Source: Kocuria coralli (GTDB taxonomy: Bacteria; Actinomycetota; Actinomycetes; Actinomycetales; Micrococcaceae). Taken from it: a stretch of DNA of 64,000 nt. Below the pieces are notes generated by a model. That model worked only from the letters and a program-made list of their open reading frames with translations. It ran no database searches and had not been told where the DNA came from. The stretch spans positions 1-64,000 of the forward strand of contig NZ_ML708611.1 in NCBI RefSeq assembly GCF_008831305.1. Direction: 5' to 3'. Both the position numbers and the translations under genes were made by a program. This document shows, piece by piece, positions 7,962-18,750 of this stretch. The stretch's first letter is position 1. The number at the start of each line of letters is the position of its first letter.

Positions 7962-10430
7962 TCAGGCCGGGCGCAGCAGGGCGACCGGCAGCAGATCCAG
8001 CAGATCCGCCACCTCGGTCGTTCCCTGGAAGCGTCCGCCGGTTAGTTCGTCGATCCAGGTGCCCTCGGGCAGGGTCACGGAGGTCTCGCCCCATCCTCCG
8101 GCCCGGGCCAGTCCCAGCGGCAGCCGGGTGACGAGGGTGATGGCACCGCCCCGGTCGAAGGCGAACAGGTGCTGAGCGGCCCGCCCTTCGGCCCGTAACG
8201 GTTCGTATCCGGTGAACAGTTCCGGGCGGTCCCGGCGCAGGCGCAGGGCTCGTGCCGTCAGCAGAAGCTTCGCGTCTCCGGAGTCGTCGACCGGGGGGAC
8301 CGAGTGGGCACGCGGCACCGCCGGGTCGTCCCGCCGGGCGTCCAGGGCCTCGAGGCGCCGAGCGATTCCGACGTGGTCCACGGGGCGGCGGTTGTCCGGG
8401 TCGACCAGGGCGGGAGCCCACTGCTCCGAGCCCTGATAGACATCGGGAACCCCGGGCATGGTCAGCTGGACCAGCTTCTGAGCCAGGGCATTCGAATACC
8501 CGGGCCCCTCGAGCCGGCGCGCGAAGCCCTCGAAGGCAGCGCGGACGGAGGGCTCGCCGAGCACGGCCTCCACCAGCCGCGTCAGCTGTCCCTCGAAGGA
8601 CTCCGACCCGTCCACCCAGGCGGTGGCGGTCTGCGCCTCCCGGGCCGCCTTGAGCGCGTAGTCCACGGCGCGGTCGCGGTCGATCGGCCAGGCGCCGGCG
8701 AGCGCCTGGAGGACGAGATTGGTCAGGATGCGGTCGGGCAGGGAGGCGACGCCCGCCGCTGCGGCCTGCTTCTCGACGTAGGTCACGGTCGAGGCCCAGT
8801 CCTCGGCGGCCTCGGAGAGCACGGTGATCCGGGCCCGCACGGACTCCGACCTCTTGGTGTCGTGCGTGGAGAGGGTCGTCATCGCCAGGGGCTCTTCCAG
8901 AAGGCGCCGGGCCATCTCGTCGTGGACCTGCTCGGGGGTCAGGCTGAACACGGACGGGTCCCCGCCGACCTCGGTCAGCGAGCTCAGTCGTGGATAGCGG
9001 TAGAACGCCGCGTCCTCGACGCCCTTGGCCATGACCATGCCCGAGGTCTGCTGGAACCGCCGGGCGGCCGGACTCAGGTCCGCTTCCTCCGAACCGGTCC
9101 CCAGGACCGGGCCGAGGGCCGTCACCACGGCCGCGAGGTCCGGGCGGGCGGCCACGGCGCGCTCCAGGGCGCCCTGCAGGTGCCCGGCGCCCTGGGGCAG
9201 GTAGGTGCGGTAGACGTCGAAGTTGGCCAGGATCTCGCTGAGCCCGTCCACGACCTGCTCGTGGGTGAAGTCCGCCAGCGCGGGCTCGTCCGCGGCCTCG
9301 CGGGCCAGGCGCTCCACCTCGGCGTGCAGGGCGCCGTCGACGACGGCCCGCTTGGTCCCGTGGATCATGCGGGCCCAGTTGCCCTCCCCTGTGCCGGGAG
9401 CGCTCGAGCCCTGGCGCAAGGCCGCATCCAGGGTCGTGAGCGGATAGGCGCCAGCCGGGTCCACGAACAACCGGTCCACGGTCCCCAGGGCGTCGTACCC
9501 CGTGGTGCCTGCCGTCCAGCCGTTCTCGAGCCACTGCGGCGGGAGCTTCTCCCCGGGCTCGAGGATCTTCTCGATCACCACGTAGGCCCCGCCGGTCATG
9601 GTCTGGAGCTCCTGGAGATACCGCCCGGGATCCCGCAGCCCGTCGGGATGATCGATGCGCAGCCCGTCCACCAGGCCCTCGTCGAACCATCGCCTGATCT
9701 CGGTGTGGGACTGCTCCAGCACCTCCGCGTCCTCCACCCGCACGCCGGCCAGCGTGGAAACGGTGAAGAAGCGCCGGTAGTTCAGCGCGGCATCGCCGAG
9801 CCGCCAGTTGACGAGGCGGTAGTGCTGGCGGTCGTGGACGGTGCCCGCGTCCGCGGTCACCCGGCCCGAGTCGTCGAGGGTATAGGTGCCCTCGGCCAGC
9901 GGGTACAGGTTGTCCCAATAGGCCAGCACCGGTTCGCCGTCGTCGACGCGCACCGCCAGATCCGCGAGCGCCTGCTCGGCCCGGCCGGGCAGCGGAGCGC
10001 CGCCGTCGCCGGTGTCGTCGCCCAGCACGGGGATCATGAGCTTCCCGTCGAAGGCCTCCCAGTCGACGTCGAAGGCCTCCGCGTACCGCGAGCCCCGGCC
10101 CTCCTGGAGCAGCGCCCACCACCAGGGGTTCTGCCGGGGCTCGGCGACCCCCTGGTGGTTGGGCACCACGTCCACGATCACGCCCATCCCGGCCTCGTGC
10201 GCGGCCCGGCACAACCGGTCGAAGGCCTCACGGCCGCCGCGGGCGGGATCGATCCGGGTGGGGTCGACGACGTCGTAGCCGTGATCCGAGCCCTCGGTGG
10301 ACTGCAGGACGGGCGACAGGTAGAGCCAGTCCGCCCCCAGCGACCGCAGGCGCCCGATCTGCGCCGCCGCCTGGTCCAGGTCGAAGTCTCGGGTGATCTG
10401 CAGGCGGTAGGTCGATGCGGGGATGCGCAC
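7962..10430 (-). CDS. treY: malto-oligosyltrehalose synthase TreY
   Basis: The 822-residue GH13 isomerase converts the reducing-end alpha-1,4 bond of maltodextrins into an alpha-1,1 bond. The N-terminus IPASTYRLQ and the segment DVVPNHQGVAEP are hallmarks of TreY. Catalytic motifs are DGLRIDHPDGL, YVVIEKILEPGE and LSTHDTKRSESVRAR. The C-terminal part contains LTMPGVPDVYQGSE. The GTG start has CAGGAG ten bases upstream. It lies 46 bases after glgX and is followed by treZ, so the three genes very probably form one operon that turns glycogen or maltodextrin into trehalose. Confidence 0.95.
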   Translation of the reverse strand: MRIPASTYRLQITRDFDLDQAAAQIGRLRSLGADWLYLSPVLQSTEGSDHGYDVVDPTRIDPARGGREAFDRLCRAAHEAGMGVIVDVVPNHQGVAEPRQNPWWWALLQEGRGSRYAEAFDVDWEAFDGKLMIPVLGDDTGDGGAPLPGRAEQALADLAVRVDDGEPVLAYWDNLYPLAEGTYTLDDSGRVTADAGTVHDRQHYRLVNWRLGDAALNYRRFFTVSTLAGVRVEDAEVLEQSHTEIRRWFDEGLVDGLRIDHPDGLRDPGRYLQELQTMTGGAYVVIEKILEPGEKLPPQWLENGWTAGTTGYDALGTVDRLFVDPAGAYPLTTLDAALRQGSSAPGTGEGNWARMIHGTKRAVVDGALHAEVERLAREAADEPALADFTHEQVVDGLSEILANFDVYRTYLPQGAGHLQGALERAVAARPDLAAVVTALGPVLGTGSEEADLSPAARRFQQTSGMVMAKGVEDAAFYRYPRLSSLTEVGGDPSVFSLTPEQVHDEMARRLLEEPLAMTTLSTHDTKRSESVRARITVLSEAAEDWASTVTYVEKQAAAAGVASLPDRILTNLVLQALAGAWPIDRDRAVDYALKAAREAQTATAWVDGSESFEGQLTRLVEAVLGEPSVRAAFEGFARRLEGPGYSNALAQKLVQLTMPGVPDVYQGSEQWAPALVDPDNRRPVDHVGIARRLEALDARRDDPAVPRAHSVPPVDDSGDAKLLLTARALRLRRDRPELFTGYEPLRAEGRAAQHLFAFDRGGAITLVTRLPLGLARAGGWGETSVTLPEGTWIDELTGGRFQGTTEVADLLDLLPVALLRPA

Positions 10431-10476
10431 GGTGGGGATGCTCCTGTCGAGGTGGACGGGCTCGGATCTCAGGGAA

Positions 10477-12672
10477 TCACTGATCGGGTTGCGACTGTGC
10501 GGAGTACGCCGCGACGGAGGCGGCCACCGACACGTCGGGGTCGTCCTCGGGCTCCTCCCACTGGCGCAGGACCACCACGGACTTCGCCTTGAGCGTGAAC
10601 CTCCGCGAGGACCTCAGCACGGATCCGTCGCCGTGCTTCCCCGCGGTGTCCAGCAGTTCCTCCCACTTCTTGCCGTAGGCCGCGGCGGGGACCTTGACCC
10701 TGACGTCCTCGGGCGAGGAGTTGAACCACACGATGAAGTCGACGTCCGTGATCTGACGGCCCCGGCTGTCCACGCCCGCGATGCCGTGGCCGTTGAGCCA
10801 CATACCGAGGGTGCGGGAGAGGGGCTCGTCCCAGTCCGAGGGGGACATGGGCGTGCCGTTCTTGTCCAGCCAGACGATGTCGGGCATGGGATCGCCGGCC
10901 ACCAGCTCTCCCATCTCGACGGGACGGCCGTCGAAGAACTGACCGCGGCGGAACGTCGGATGGTCCCGGCGCAGGTGGATCAGGGCGGAGGTGAACTCCA
11001 CGAGCGGGGTATCCGCGTTGTCCCAGTGGATCCAGGAGATCTCGTTGTCCTGGGCGTAGGTGTTGTTATTGCCGCCCTGGGTGCGGCCCAGCTCGTCGCC
11101 ATGGAGCAGCATCGGGGTGCCCTGGGAGAGCATGAGGGTGGCGATGAAGTTCCGCTGCTGGCGCGCCCTCAGGGCGAGCACCTCGGGATCGTCGGTGGGC
11201 CCCTCCTCACCGCAGTTCCAGGAGCGGTTGTGGGACTCTCCGTCGTTGTTGCCCTCGCCGTTGGCGTCGTTGTGCTTCTCGTTGTAGGAGACCAGGTCGC
11301 GCAGCGTGAAGCCGTCGTGGGCGGTGACGAAGTTGATGGAGGCATAGGGCCTGCGGCCGCTGTTCTCGTAGAGGTCCGCCGAGCCTGTGATGCGGGAGGC
11401 GAACTCGCCCAGGGTGGAGGGCTCGCCGCGCCAGAAGTCGCGGACCACGTCGCGGTACTTGCCGTTCCACTCGGTCCACTGCGGCGGGAAGTTGCCCACC
11501 TGGTAGCCGCCGGGGCCGACGTCCCAGGGCTCGGCGATCAGCTTGACCTGGGAGACGATCGGATCCTGCTGGACCAGCTCGAAGAAGGTCGACAGCTTGT
11601 CGACGTCGTAGAACTCGCGCGCCAGGGTGGAGGCGAGGTCGAAGCGGAAGCCGTCCACGTGCATCTCCGTGACCCAGTACCGCAGCGAGTCCATGATCAG
11701 CTGCAAGGAGTGCGGGTGGCGCACGTTCAGCGAGTTACCCGTCCCCGTGTAGTCCATGTAGTACTTGGGGTCGTCCTCGACCAGGCGGTAGTAGGCCCGG
11801 TTGTCGATACCGCGCATGGACAGGGTGGGACCGAGGTGGTTGCCCTCCGCCGTGTGGTTGTAGACGACGTCGAGGATCACCTCGATGTCCGCCCGGTGCA
11901 GGGCGCGGACCATGGCCTTGAACTCCTGCACCTGACCGCCCAGCGTGGTCGCGGAGCTGTAGTCGTGGTGCGGGGCGAAGAAGGAGATGGTGTTGTAACC
12001 CCAGTAGTTGCGCAGCTCCTTCTCCTGCAGGGTCGAGTCCTGCACGAACTCGTGGACCGGCATGAGCTCGATCGCGGTGACCCCGAGCTTCTTGAGGTGG
12101 GAGATCACCTCGGGGTGGGCCACGCCTGCGTAGGTGCCGCGCAGGTTCTCGGGGACCTCGGGGTGCATCTCGGTCAGGCCCTTGACGTGGGCCTCGTAGA
12201 TCACCGACTTGTGGTAGTCCCGTTTGGGCGGGCGATCGCCCTCCCAGTTGAAGAACGGGTTGATCACCACGCCCTTCATCATCAGCTCCGCCGAGTCCTC
12301 GTCGTTGAACGAGTCCTCGTCGCCGAAGTTGTAGGAGAACATCGTCTGGCCCCACTCGCGGACGAAACCGTCGACGGCTTTCGCGTAGGGGTCCAGGAGC
12401 AGCTTCGCCGGATTGCACCGGTGCCCGCCGGCCGGGTCCCAGGGGCCGTGGACGCGGTAACCGTACCGCTGACCGGGCTGGACCTCGGGCAGGAAGCAGT
12501 GCCACACGTAGCCGTCCATCGCGGTCAGCTCGATGCGGGTCTCGTTCTCGTCCGCGTCGAACAAGCACAGTTCGACGCGGTCGGCTACCTCGCTGAAGAG
12601 CGCGAAGTTGGTCCCGGTTCCGTCGTACGTCGCCCCGAGGGGGTAGGGGTTACCTGGCCATACTTCGGTCAC
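10477..12672 (-). CDS. glgX: glycogen debranching enzyme GlgX/TreX
   Basis: The 731-residue isoamylase-type GH13 enzyme removes alpha-1,6 branches from glycogen and feeds linear chains to TreY and TreZ. The N-terminal carbohydrate-binding domain begins [20 protein letters not shown]. Catalytic motifs are [20 protein letters not shown] and [28 protein letters not shown] is typical of GlgX. The GTG start is set by an AGGAGA about eight bases upstream; the longer upstream Met reading has no such site. A weak TAAGCT -10-like sequence lies at 12739-12744. It is the first gene of the trehalose operon. Confidence 0.94.
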   Translation of the reverse strand: MTEVWPGNPYPLGATYDGTGTNFALFSEVADRVELCLFDADENETRIELTAMDGYVWHCFLPEVQPGQRYGYRVHGPWDPAGGHRCNPAKLLLDPYAKAVDGFVREWGQTMFSYNFGDEDSFNDEDSAELMMKGVVINPFFNWEGDRPPKRDYHKSVIYEAHVKGLTEMHPEVPENLRGTYAGVAHPEVISHLKKLGVTAIELMPVHEFVQDSTLQEKELRNYWGYNTISFFAPHHDYSSATTLGGQVQEFKAMVRALHRADIEVILDVVYNHTAEGNHLGPTLSMRGIDNRAYYRLVEDDPKYYMDYTGTGNSLNVRHPHSLQLIMDSLRYWVTEMHVDGFRFDLASTLAREFYDVDKLSTFFELVQQDPIVSQVKLIAEPWDVGPGGYQVGNFPPQWTEWNGKYRDVVRDFWRGEPSTLGEFASRITGSADLYENSGRRPYASINFVTAHDGFTLRDLVSYNEKHNDANGEGNNDGESHNRSWNCGEEGPTDDPEVLALRARQQRNFIATLMLSQGTPMLLHGDELGRTQGGNNNTYAQDNEISWIHWDNADTPLVEFTSALIHLRRDHPTFRRGQFFDGRPVEMGELVAGDPMPDIVWLDKNGTPMSPSDWDEPLSRTLGMWLNGHGIAGVDSRGRQITDVDFIVWFNSSPEDVRVKVPAAAYGKKWEELLDTAGKHGDGSVLRSSRRFTLKAKSVVVLRQWEEPEDDPDVSVAASVAAYSAQSQPDQ

Positions 12673-12781
12673 TGGCGGGTTCTCCTGTCGTCTTGGGGCA
12701 TGCATGCCTGCGCCCTGACGGCGCACGCACTCCTGCCGAGCTTACTCGTCGCGGTCGGTCCGTAGAGAGCCACCGCGTGTG

Positions 12782-14422
12782 TTATGCCCTCGGATGAGGG
12801 TTTCCGGAGGTGAGCGCGGCCCTGATATACTCCGGCCTGCACGGTGCCGGCCCTTCGCCCCCGGCCGTGGAGGCGCGTCCGTGCAGCACCGCCGCCAGCG
12901 CGGCCGCGAGCGCCCATCGGCCGTCTCCTGAGACGTGGTCGCGGAAGCCTTCCAGGGCGCCGCCCTCGAGCGGAGCCGCCTCCAACCAGTCCTGGACCTG
13001 CCGGTCGAACCGGTCCGGGCGCCCGGCCACATGGGCCAGGAGGGTCCCGGCGAGGCCCGCCAGGCAGTCCCCCGATCCCGCGGAGGCCAGCCACGGGCTG
13101 CCGTTGGCGACGGCGACGACCGGTCCGCCGCTAGGGGCGGCCACCACGGTGACCGCGCCTTTGAGCAGCACGGTGGCGCCCGTCGCCGTCGCCGCCGTCC
13201 CGGCCCATCCGGCCGGGTCGCCCTCGACCTCCTCCCGTGACGGAGCCCGCTCGATCAGACCCCACGCGTGGCACCAGGTCAGCAGCTCGACCAGCTCCCC
13301 GGCGTGCGGGGTCAGGACCTGCCGCGCGTCCAGGCGGCGTTCCCCCAGGAGCTGCCCGACGGCCGCGATGGCCCCCGCGTCCAGGACCGCGGGCTCCTCC
13401 GAGGCCAGCACCTGGTCGATGCGGCGCCGCTGGTCGTCGTCCACGGCGCCGGGGCCCGCGACCCACGCCTGGACGTGCACGTCCACCGGGTCCTCATCGC
13501 TGGAGACCACCTCGGGGTTGCTCAGGGTCACCAGCGAACGAGTGTTCTCGTCCCCCAGGTACCGGACCATCCCGGCGCCGGCGGCGACGGCGGAGCGGGT
13601 GCATAGCAGCGCTGCCCCCGGGTACCGGGGGCTGCCCGCCACGACCCCCACCACGCCGCGCGTGTACTTGTGGTCCGCCGGTGTGGGACGGGGCCACAGG
13701 AGGTCCAGGTCACGGTCCTCGAGCTCCACCACCGCCGGGACCGGCAGCCCTCCTTCGATCCCGATCGCCACGTTGCTCACCGTGCCGCTCAGCCAGCGCC
13801 CCGGAGGGAGTACGTGAGCCGCCTTGGTGCCCCCGAAGGTCACCGTGCTCACGGCACCGAGCACCTCCCCCGGGCTGCGGCCCGTATCGGCCTCGACCCC
13901 CGAGGGCAGGTCGACGGCGACGACCTGCGGACGGCGGCTCGTCCGCCGGCTGCGCTCCGGAAGCCCCTGGTTGACCCGCTCCACGAGCTCGCCGACCGGA
14001 CCGCGCAACCCGCCTTCCGCGCCGGTGCCCAGGACGCCGTCCAGGAGCAGGTCGGCGGCCAGGCACATCCGCGCCGCGGTGCCGATACCCATATCCGGGA
14101 GCGCCGCACAGCGTCCACCCGCTGCCCGGACGGCGTCCGCACCCGGTTCGTGAAGGCGCCCTCCGGTGGAGATCACCTCCACGCCCGCGCCCCGTCGGCG
14201 CAAGTCCGCGGCCGCCCACAGGGCGTCCCCGCCGTTGTTTCCGGAGCCGGCCAGCACCACCACCTTCGCCCCGGCCACCGAGCCACGTGCCCTCCGGAGC
14301 ACGGAGACGCATTCCAGGGCCAGGCCGTGGGCGGCCCACCGCATGAGCGCGGGCCCTTCCCCGGCGTCGAGGAAGGGCCGCTCGGCGTCGCGCACGGCTT
14401 GTCCGGTCCAGGCGGGGATCAT
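12782..14422 (-). CDS. nnr: bifunctional NAD(P)HX epimerase/dehydratase Nnr
   Basis: This metabolite-repair enzyme restores hydrated NADH and NADPH. The N-terminal YjeF epimerase domain (about residues 1-215) contains [17 protein letters not shown] and [14 protein letters not shown]. The C-terminal ribokinase-like dehydratase domain (about 230-546) contains [23 protein letters not shown] and [17 protein letters not shown]. The ATG overlaps the acpS stop codon as ATGA, implying translational coupling. A longer reading through acpS sequence is out of frame with acpS and is rejected. Confidence 0.93.
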   Translation of the reverse strand: MIPAWTGQAVRDAERPFLDAGEGPALMRWAAHGLALECVSVLRRARGSVAGAKVVVLAGSGNNGGDALWAAADLRRRGAGVEVISTGGRLHEPGADAVRAAGGRCAALPDMGIGTAARMCLAADLLLDGVLGTGAEGGLRGPVGELVERVNQGLPERSRRTSRRPQVVAVDLPSGVEADTGRSPGEVLGAVSTVTFGGTKAAHVLPPGRWLSGTVSNVAIGIEGGLPVPAVVELEDRDLDLLWPRPTPADHKYTRGVVGVVAGSPRYPGAALLCTRSAVAAGAGMVRYLGDENTRSLVTLSNPEVVSSDEDPVDVHVQAWVAGPGAVDDDQRRRIDQVLASEEPAVLDAGAIAAVGQLLGERRLDARQVLTPHAGELVELLTWCHAWGLIERAPSREEVEGDPAGWAGTAATATGATVLLKGAVTVVAAPSGGPVVAVANGSPWLASAGSGDCLAGLAGTLLAHVAGRPDRFDRQVQDWLEAAPLEGGALEGFRDHVSGDGRWALAAALAAVLHGRASTAGGEGPAPCRPEYIRAALTSGNPHPRA

Positions 14423-14829
14423 GCGGTCGAGGCCTCCGTGATCGGTTCGTCCTGGCCGTCGGGCAGGGTCTCCACCGGGAATCCCTCGGCCACCACGTAG
14501 GCCATGGCCATGCCGCCGTCGTGCGACATGGACAGATGCCACCGGTCGATGCCCTGCTTGGCGGCCTCGGCGGCCACCGTGCCCTCCATGCACAGGACCG
14601 GAGCACCCCACTGGGTCTTCTCGATCCAGCAGTGCTGCCAGATCATCCCCGGCGGGGCCTTCAGCGCCTTCGCGGCGGCCTCCTTGGCGGCGAAACGGGC
14701 GGCCAGGGACTGCACCGGGAGGACCCGTTCGGCCGGGACGAAAAGCCGCTCGCGCAGCCTCGGAGTGCGTTCCAGCTGCAGAGCGAAGCGCTCGATGTCC
14801 ACGACGTCGATTCCCGTGCCAATGATCAT
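14419..14829 (-). CDS. acpS: holo-[acyl-carrier-protein] synthase AcpS
   Basis: The 136-residue enzyme transfers 4'-phosphopantetheine from CoA to acyl carrier protein for fatty acid synthesis. It has the AcpS signatures [10 protein letters not shown] at the N-terminus (Mg-binding Asp) and [13 protein letters not shown] in the middle, with [14 protein letters not shown] near the end. The start ATG is built into the base of a strong hairpin, and no Shine-Dalgarno sequence is visible before it. It lies downstream of glmS and overlaps nnr by four bases. Confidence 0.93.
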   Translation of the reverse strand: MIIGTGIDVVDIERFALQLERTPRLRERLFVPAERVLPVQSLAARFAAKEAAAKALKAPPGMIWQHCWIEKTQWGAPVLCMEGTVAAEAAKQGIDRWHLSMSHDGGMAMAYVVAEGFPVETLPDGQDEPITEASTA

Positions 14830-14870
14830 GCGGCCAGGGTACTGCCTGTGGCAGCGACCCTGGCCGCATG
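14827..14870 (-). promoter_or_regulatory. hairpin enclosing the acpS start codon
   Basis: Arms 14827-14840 and 14857-14870 pair perfectly over 14 bases, and an inner CTGCC/GGCAG stem closes the loop. In the mRNA sense the 3' arm runs into the acpS ATG. The structure could end glmS transcription, hide the acpS start, or both. Confidence 0.55.
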
Positions 14871-14922
14871 ATGGGCGTGCGTCAGCACGGGTGGACGGGC
14901 AGCCCTGGGCGGGCTCGCCGGC

Positions 14923-16797
<1,875 letters not shown>

Positions 16798-16804
16798 ACC
16801 GCTC

Positions 16805-16810
16805 AGCCTA
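16805..16810 (-). promoter_or_regulatory. -10 element of a probable leaderless glmS promoter
   Basis: On the minus strand TAGGCT is followed by seven bases and then the glmS ATG. No Shine-Dalgarno sequence fits in this space. Confidence 0.45.
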
Positions 16811-16938
16811 ACCCACGGCACCCTCCGCCGATGGGCCTCACCAGGCTTGCTGCCGCAACATTGCGCGGTATGAGCCTGGACACCCGGGCGGATCGCACAC
16901 GACGAGAACTCGCAGCCCACTGCGGAATGTAACGTGAC

Positions 16939-16967
16939 TTGGCTTACGTTCGCCGGTTTTCTACGAT
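16939..16967 (+). promoter_or_regulatory. promoter of the secreted four-cysteine protein gene
   Basis: TTGGCT (16939-16944) and TACGAT (16962-16967) are separated by exactly 17 bases, the best match to a housekeeping promoter in this part of the window. It lies in an AT-rich pocket and leaves a leader of roughly 110 bases before the GTG. Confidence 0.55.
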
Positions 16968-16981
16968 CGTTTCCGGAAACG
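16968..16981. promoter_or_regulatory. operator-like 14-base palindrome at the start site
   Basis: CGTTTCCGGAAACG is a perfect palindrome immediately after the -10 hexamer and spans the expected transcription start. That is a classic repressor position. The cognate regulator is unknown. Confidence 0.4.
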
Positions 16982-17082
16982 AGGAGTTGATAACGCCACG
17001 GCCCACTACGCCGGATACGACAGAACACCACTCAAGACGTAGAAATCTGAGCGATTCTGATAGATATCGGGAGTTGAAGATC

Positions 17083-17451
17083 GTGAGTTTGAAAGACAGA
17101 GCACGGACCGCTGCGACCGTGATGGCCATGACGGCCCTGGGGGTCACCGGGGTGACAGTCGCCTCGGCGGCCCCGGCGAACGCGGACAATACGATTGTCC
17201 ATTACCTCTCGCACAGCGAGGTCGCGGAGGTCCGCGAGCTCATGGATGGAGCGGGGATCGCCTGCATCGGGGCGGGGTTCCTGAACCCCCTGGCGGGCAT
17301 CGCCTGCGAGCTCGACCGGGCACGAGCCGTCGACCGTGAAGCCTTCGACCGCGCCTACCACCGCGGGTGCGGGGTCCGGCAGGAGACCCGCGCCACCGGC
17401 AGCGGCGCCTCCTACGACAAGGCCGTGACCACGTACACCGCGATGTGCTGA
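17083..17451 (+). CDS. small secreted protein with four cysteines, unknown
   Basis: The 122-residue product starts at a GTG nine bases after a GGGAG sequence. A Sec signal peptide is clear: a KDRAR basic start, a hydrophobic Ala/Val/Thr core, and a probable cut after ASAAPANA. The mature part of about 88 residues has a helical, partly hydrophobic centre (GIACIGAGFLNPLAGIA) and four cysteines, the last being the C-terminal residue. Two disulfides are possible. It stands alone between glmS and the mannitol genes, with its own promoter and a hairpin behind it, and its upstream DNA is AT-richer than its neighbours. I recognise no family. A peptide toxin, signal or envelope protein are all open. 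Confidence 0.65.
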   Translation: MSLKDRARTAATVMAMTALGVTGVTVASAAPANADNTIVHYLSHSEVAEVRELMDGAGIACIGAGFLNPLAGIACELDRARAVDREAFDRAYHRGCGVRQETRATGSGASYDKAVTTYTAMC

Positions 17452-17500
17452 CCGGCCTCCGCGCACCGGCTCGCGTCAGTGCAGCCGGAGCGGCATGAAC

Positions 17501-17552
17501 GACGACAGCGGGCGGGGCATCCAGTGAACTGGGTGCCCCGCCCGCTGTCGTC
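17501..17552. terminator. long hairpin between convergent genes
   Basis: Arms 17501-17524 and 17529-17552 pair over 24 positions with a single G-T wobble and a TGAA loop. It separates the secreted-protein gene from mtlD, which converge, and has no T-tract. Confidence 0.75.
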
Positions 17553-17607
17553 CGGTCCCGGCCGGCATGACCGGCTGCCCGTGATCAGCTCGTCGCGGGA
17601 CGACGGA

Positions 17608-18750
17608 TCATGCCTCGGCGAAGACCTCGGCCAGGGCGGGGAACAACGGGTGCTCCGCGTCGATGCCGGTCAGCTCCGTCGCCAGCGCGGCGGCGGCTGT
17701 GCGATCACCGCGGGCGGTGGCCAGCCTGTCCTGCAGCTGTTGGGCTTCGGCGTCGTCGGCCACGTCGAAGCCGAGCACGGCTGAGACTGCGGAGACGAGC
17801 GCGGTCGCGTCCAGGCCCCGCTCGGCCAGCTCGGCCGCGGGGCCGATGAAGCGCTCGTTGCGCGAGATCTTGCGCAACGGGGCGCGGCCCACGCGCTCCA
17901 CGGTGTCCGGCAGGTGCGGATTGGCGAAGCGGGTCAGGATCTTGTCCACGTAGGCCTGCTGCACCTCGGGTTCGAAACCGAACTTCTCGACCAGCAGGGC
18001 CTTCGTCTCCGCCAGCACCCCTTCGACCTTGGCGTGCACGCCCGGATCCGCCAGGGCGTCCGAGATCTTGGAGATCCCGGCCTGGTAGCCGAAGTACGCG
18101 GTCGCGGCGTGTCCGGTGTTGACCGTGAACAGCTTGCGGGTGATGTACGGGGCCAGGTCCTCGACCCACGTGATGCCGGGGATCCGGGGAGCGTCGCCCC
18201 CGAAGGCCGGGGATTCCACCGCCCACTCGTAGTAGGTCTCCACCGTGACGTCCAGGCCCTGACCCGGCGCCTGGTTGGGCACGATCCGGTCCACGGCCGT
18301 GTTGGCGAAGACCGCGATCCGGTCGACCTCCGGATACGCCTCGCGGATCGACTCCGCCAGGCCGTCGGTCGCATTGATCGCGTTCTCGCACGCCATCACG
18401 GCCACCGTCCCCCCACCGGCCTCGGCACGGGCCCTGAGGCCCTCCGCCAGCGCGGGGGCGATGATCTTGAGCACGGTGGGCCCGACGGCGGTCGTGATGA
18501 CGTCGGCGGTCTTGATGTGCTCGAGCAGTCCCTGCGGGTCCTCGGCGGAGTTCACCCCGGAGAAACCGGTGACCTCGATGTCGCGCGGGTCCGAACCGAC
18601 CTCGTGCACCGTGTAGGAGTCCTGCGCGTTCAGGGCGTCGATCAGTGGTGCGGCGACGTCGGCGAAGACCAGTTCGTAGCCCGCCTCGTTCAGCAGGACT
18701 CCCACGAAACCGCGGCCGATGTTCCCGGCACCGAAATGTAGGGCTTTCAT
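17608..18750 (-). CDS. mtlD: mannitol-1-phosphate 5-dehydrogenase
   Basis: The 380-residue NAD-dependent enzyme oxidises mannitol 1-phosphate to fructose 6-phosphate. The N-terminal Rossmann motif is HFGAGNIGRGFVG. ACENAINATD and NTAVDRIVP are typical of the polyol dehydrogenase family, and the helical C-terminal domain holds KLFTVNTGHAATAYFG with the catalytic Lys-containing region. Its start overlaps the mtlA stop as ATGA, and AAAGG lies upstream of the ATG. Together with mtlA it gives uptake and first oxidation of mannitol. Confidence 0.95.
   Translation of the reverse strand: MKALHFGAGNIGRGFVGVLLNEAGYELVFADVAAPLIDALNAQDSYTVHEVGSDPRDIEVTGFSGVNSAEDPQGLLEHIKTADVITTAVGPTVLKIIAPALAEGLRARAEAGGGTVAVMACENAINATDGLAESIREAYPEVDRIAVFANTAVDRIVPNQAPGQGLDVTVETYYEWAVESPAFGGDAPRIPGITWVEDLAPYITRKLFTVNTGHAATAYFGYQAGISKISDALADPGVHAKVEGVLAETKALLVEKFGFEPEVQQAYVDKILTRFANPHLPDTVERVGRAPLRKISRNERFIGPAAELAERGLDATALVSAVSAVLGFDVADDAEAQQLQDRLATARGDRTAAAALATELTGIDAEHPLFPALAEVFAEA

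Noticed and set aside
12782-14869. A 695-codon frame suggesting a larger Nnr protein
   Set aside because: The extra N-terminal part is acpS read in the wrong frame. The ATGA overlap fixes the nnr start at 14422.
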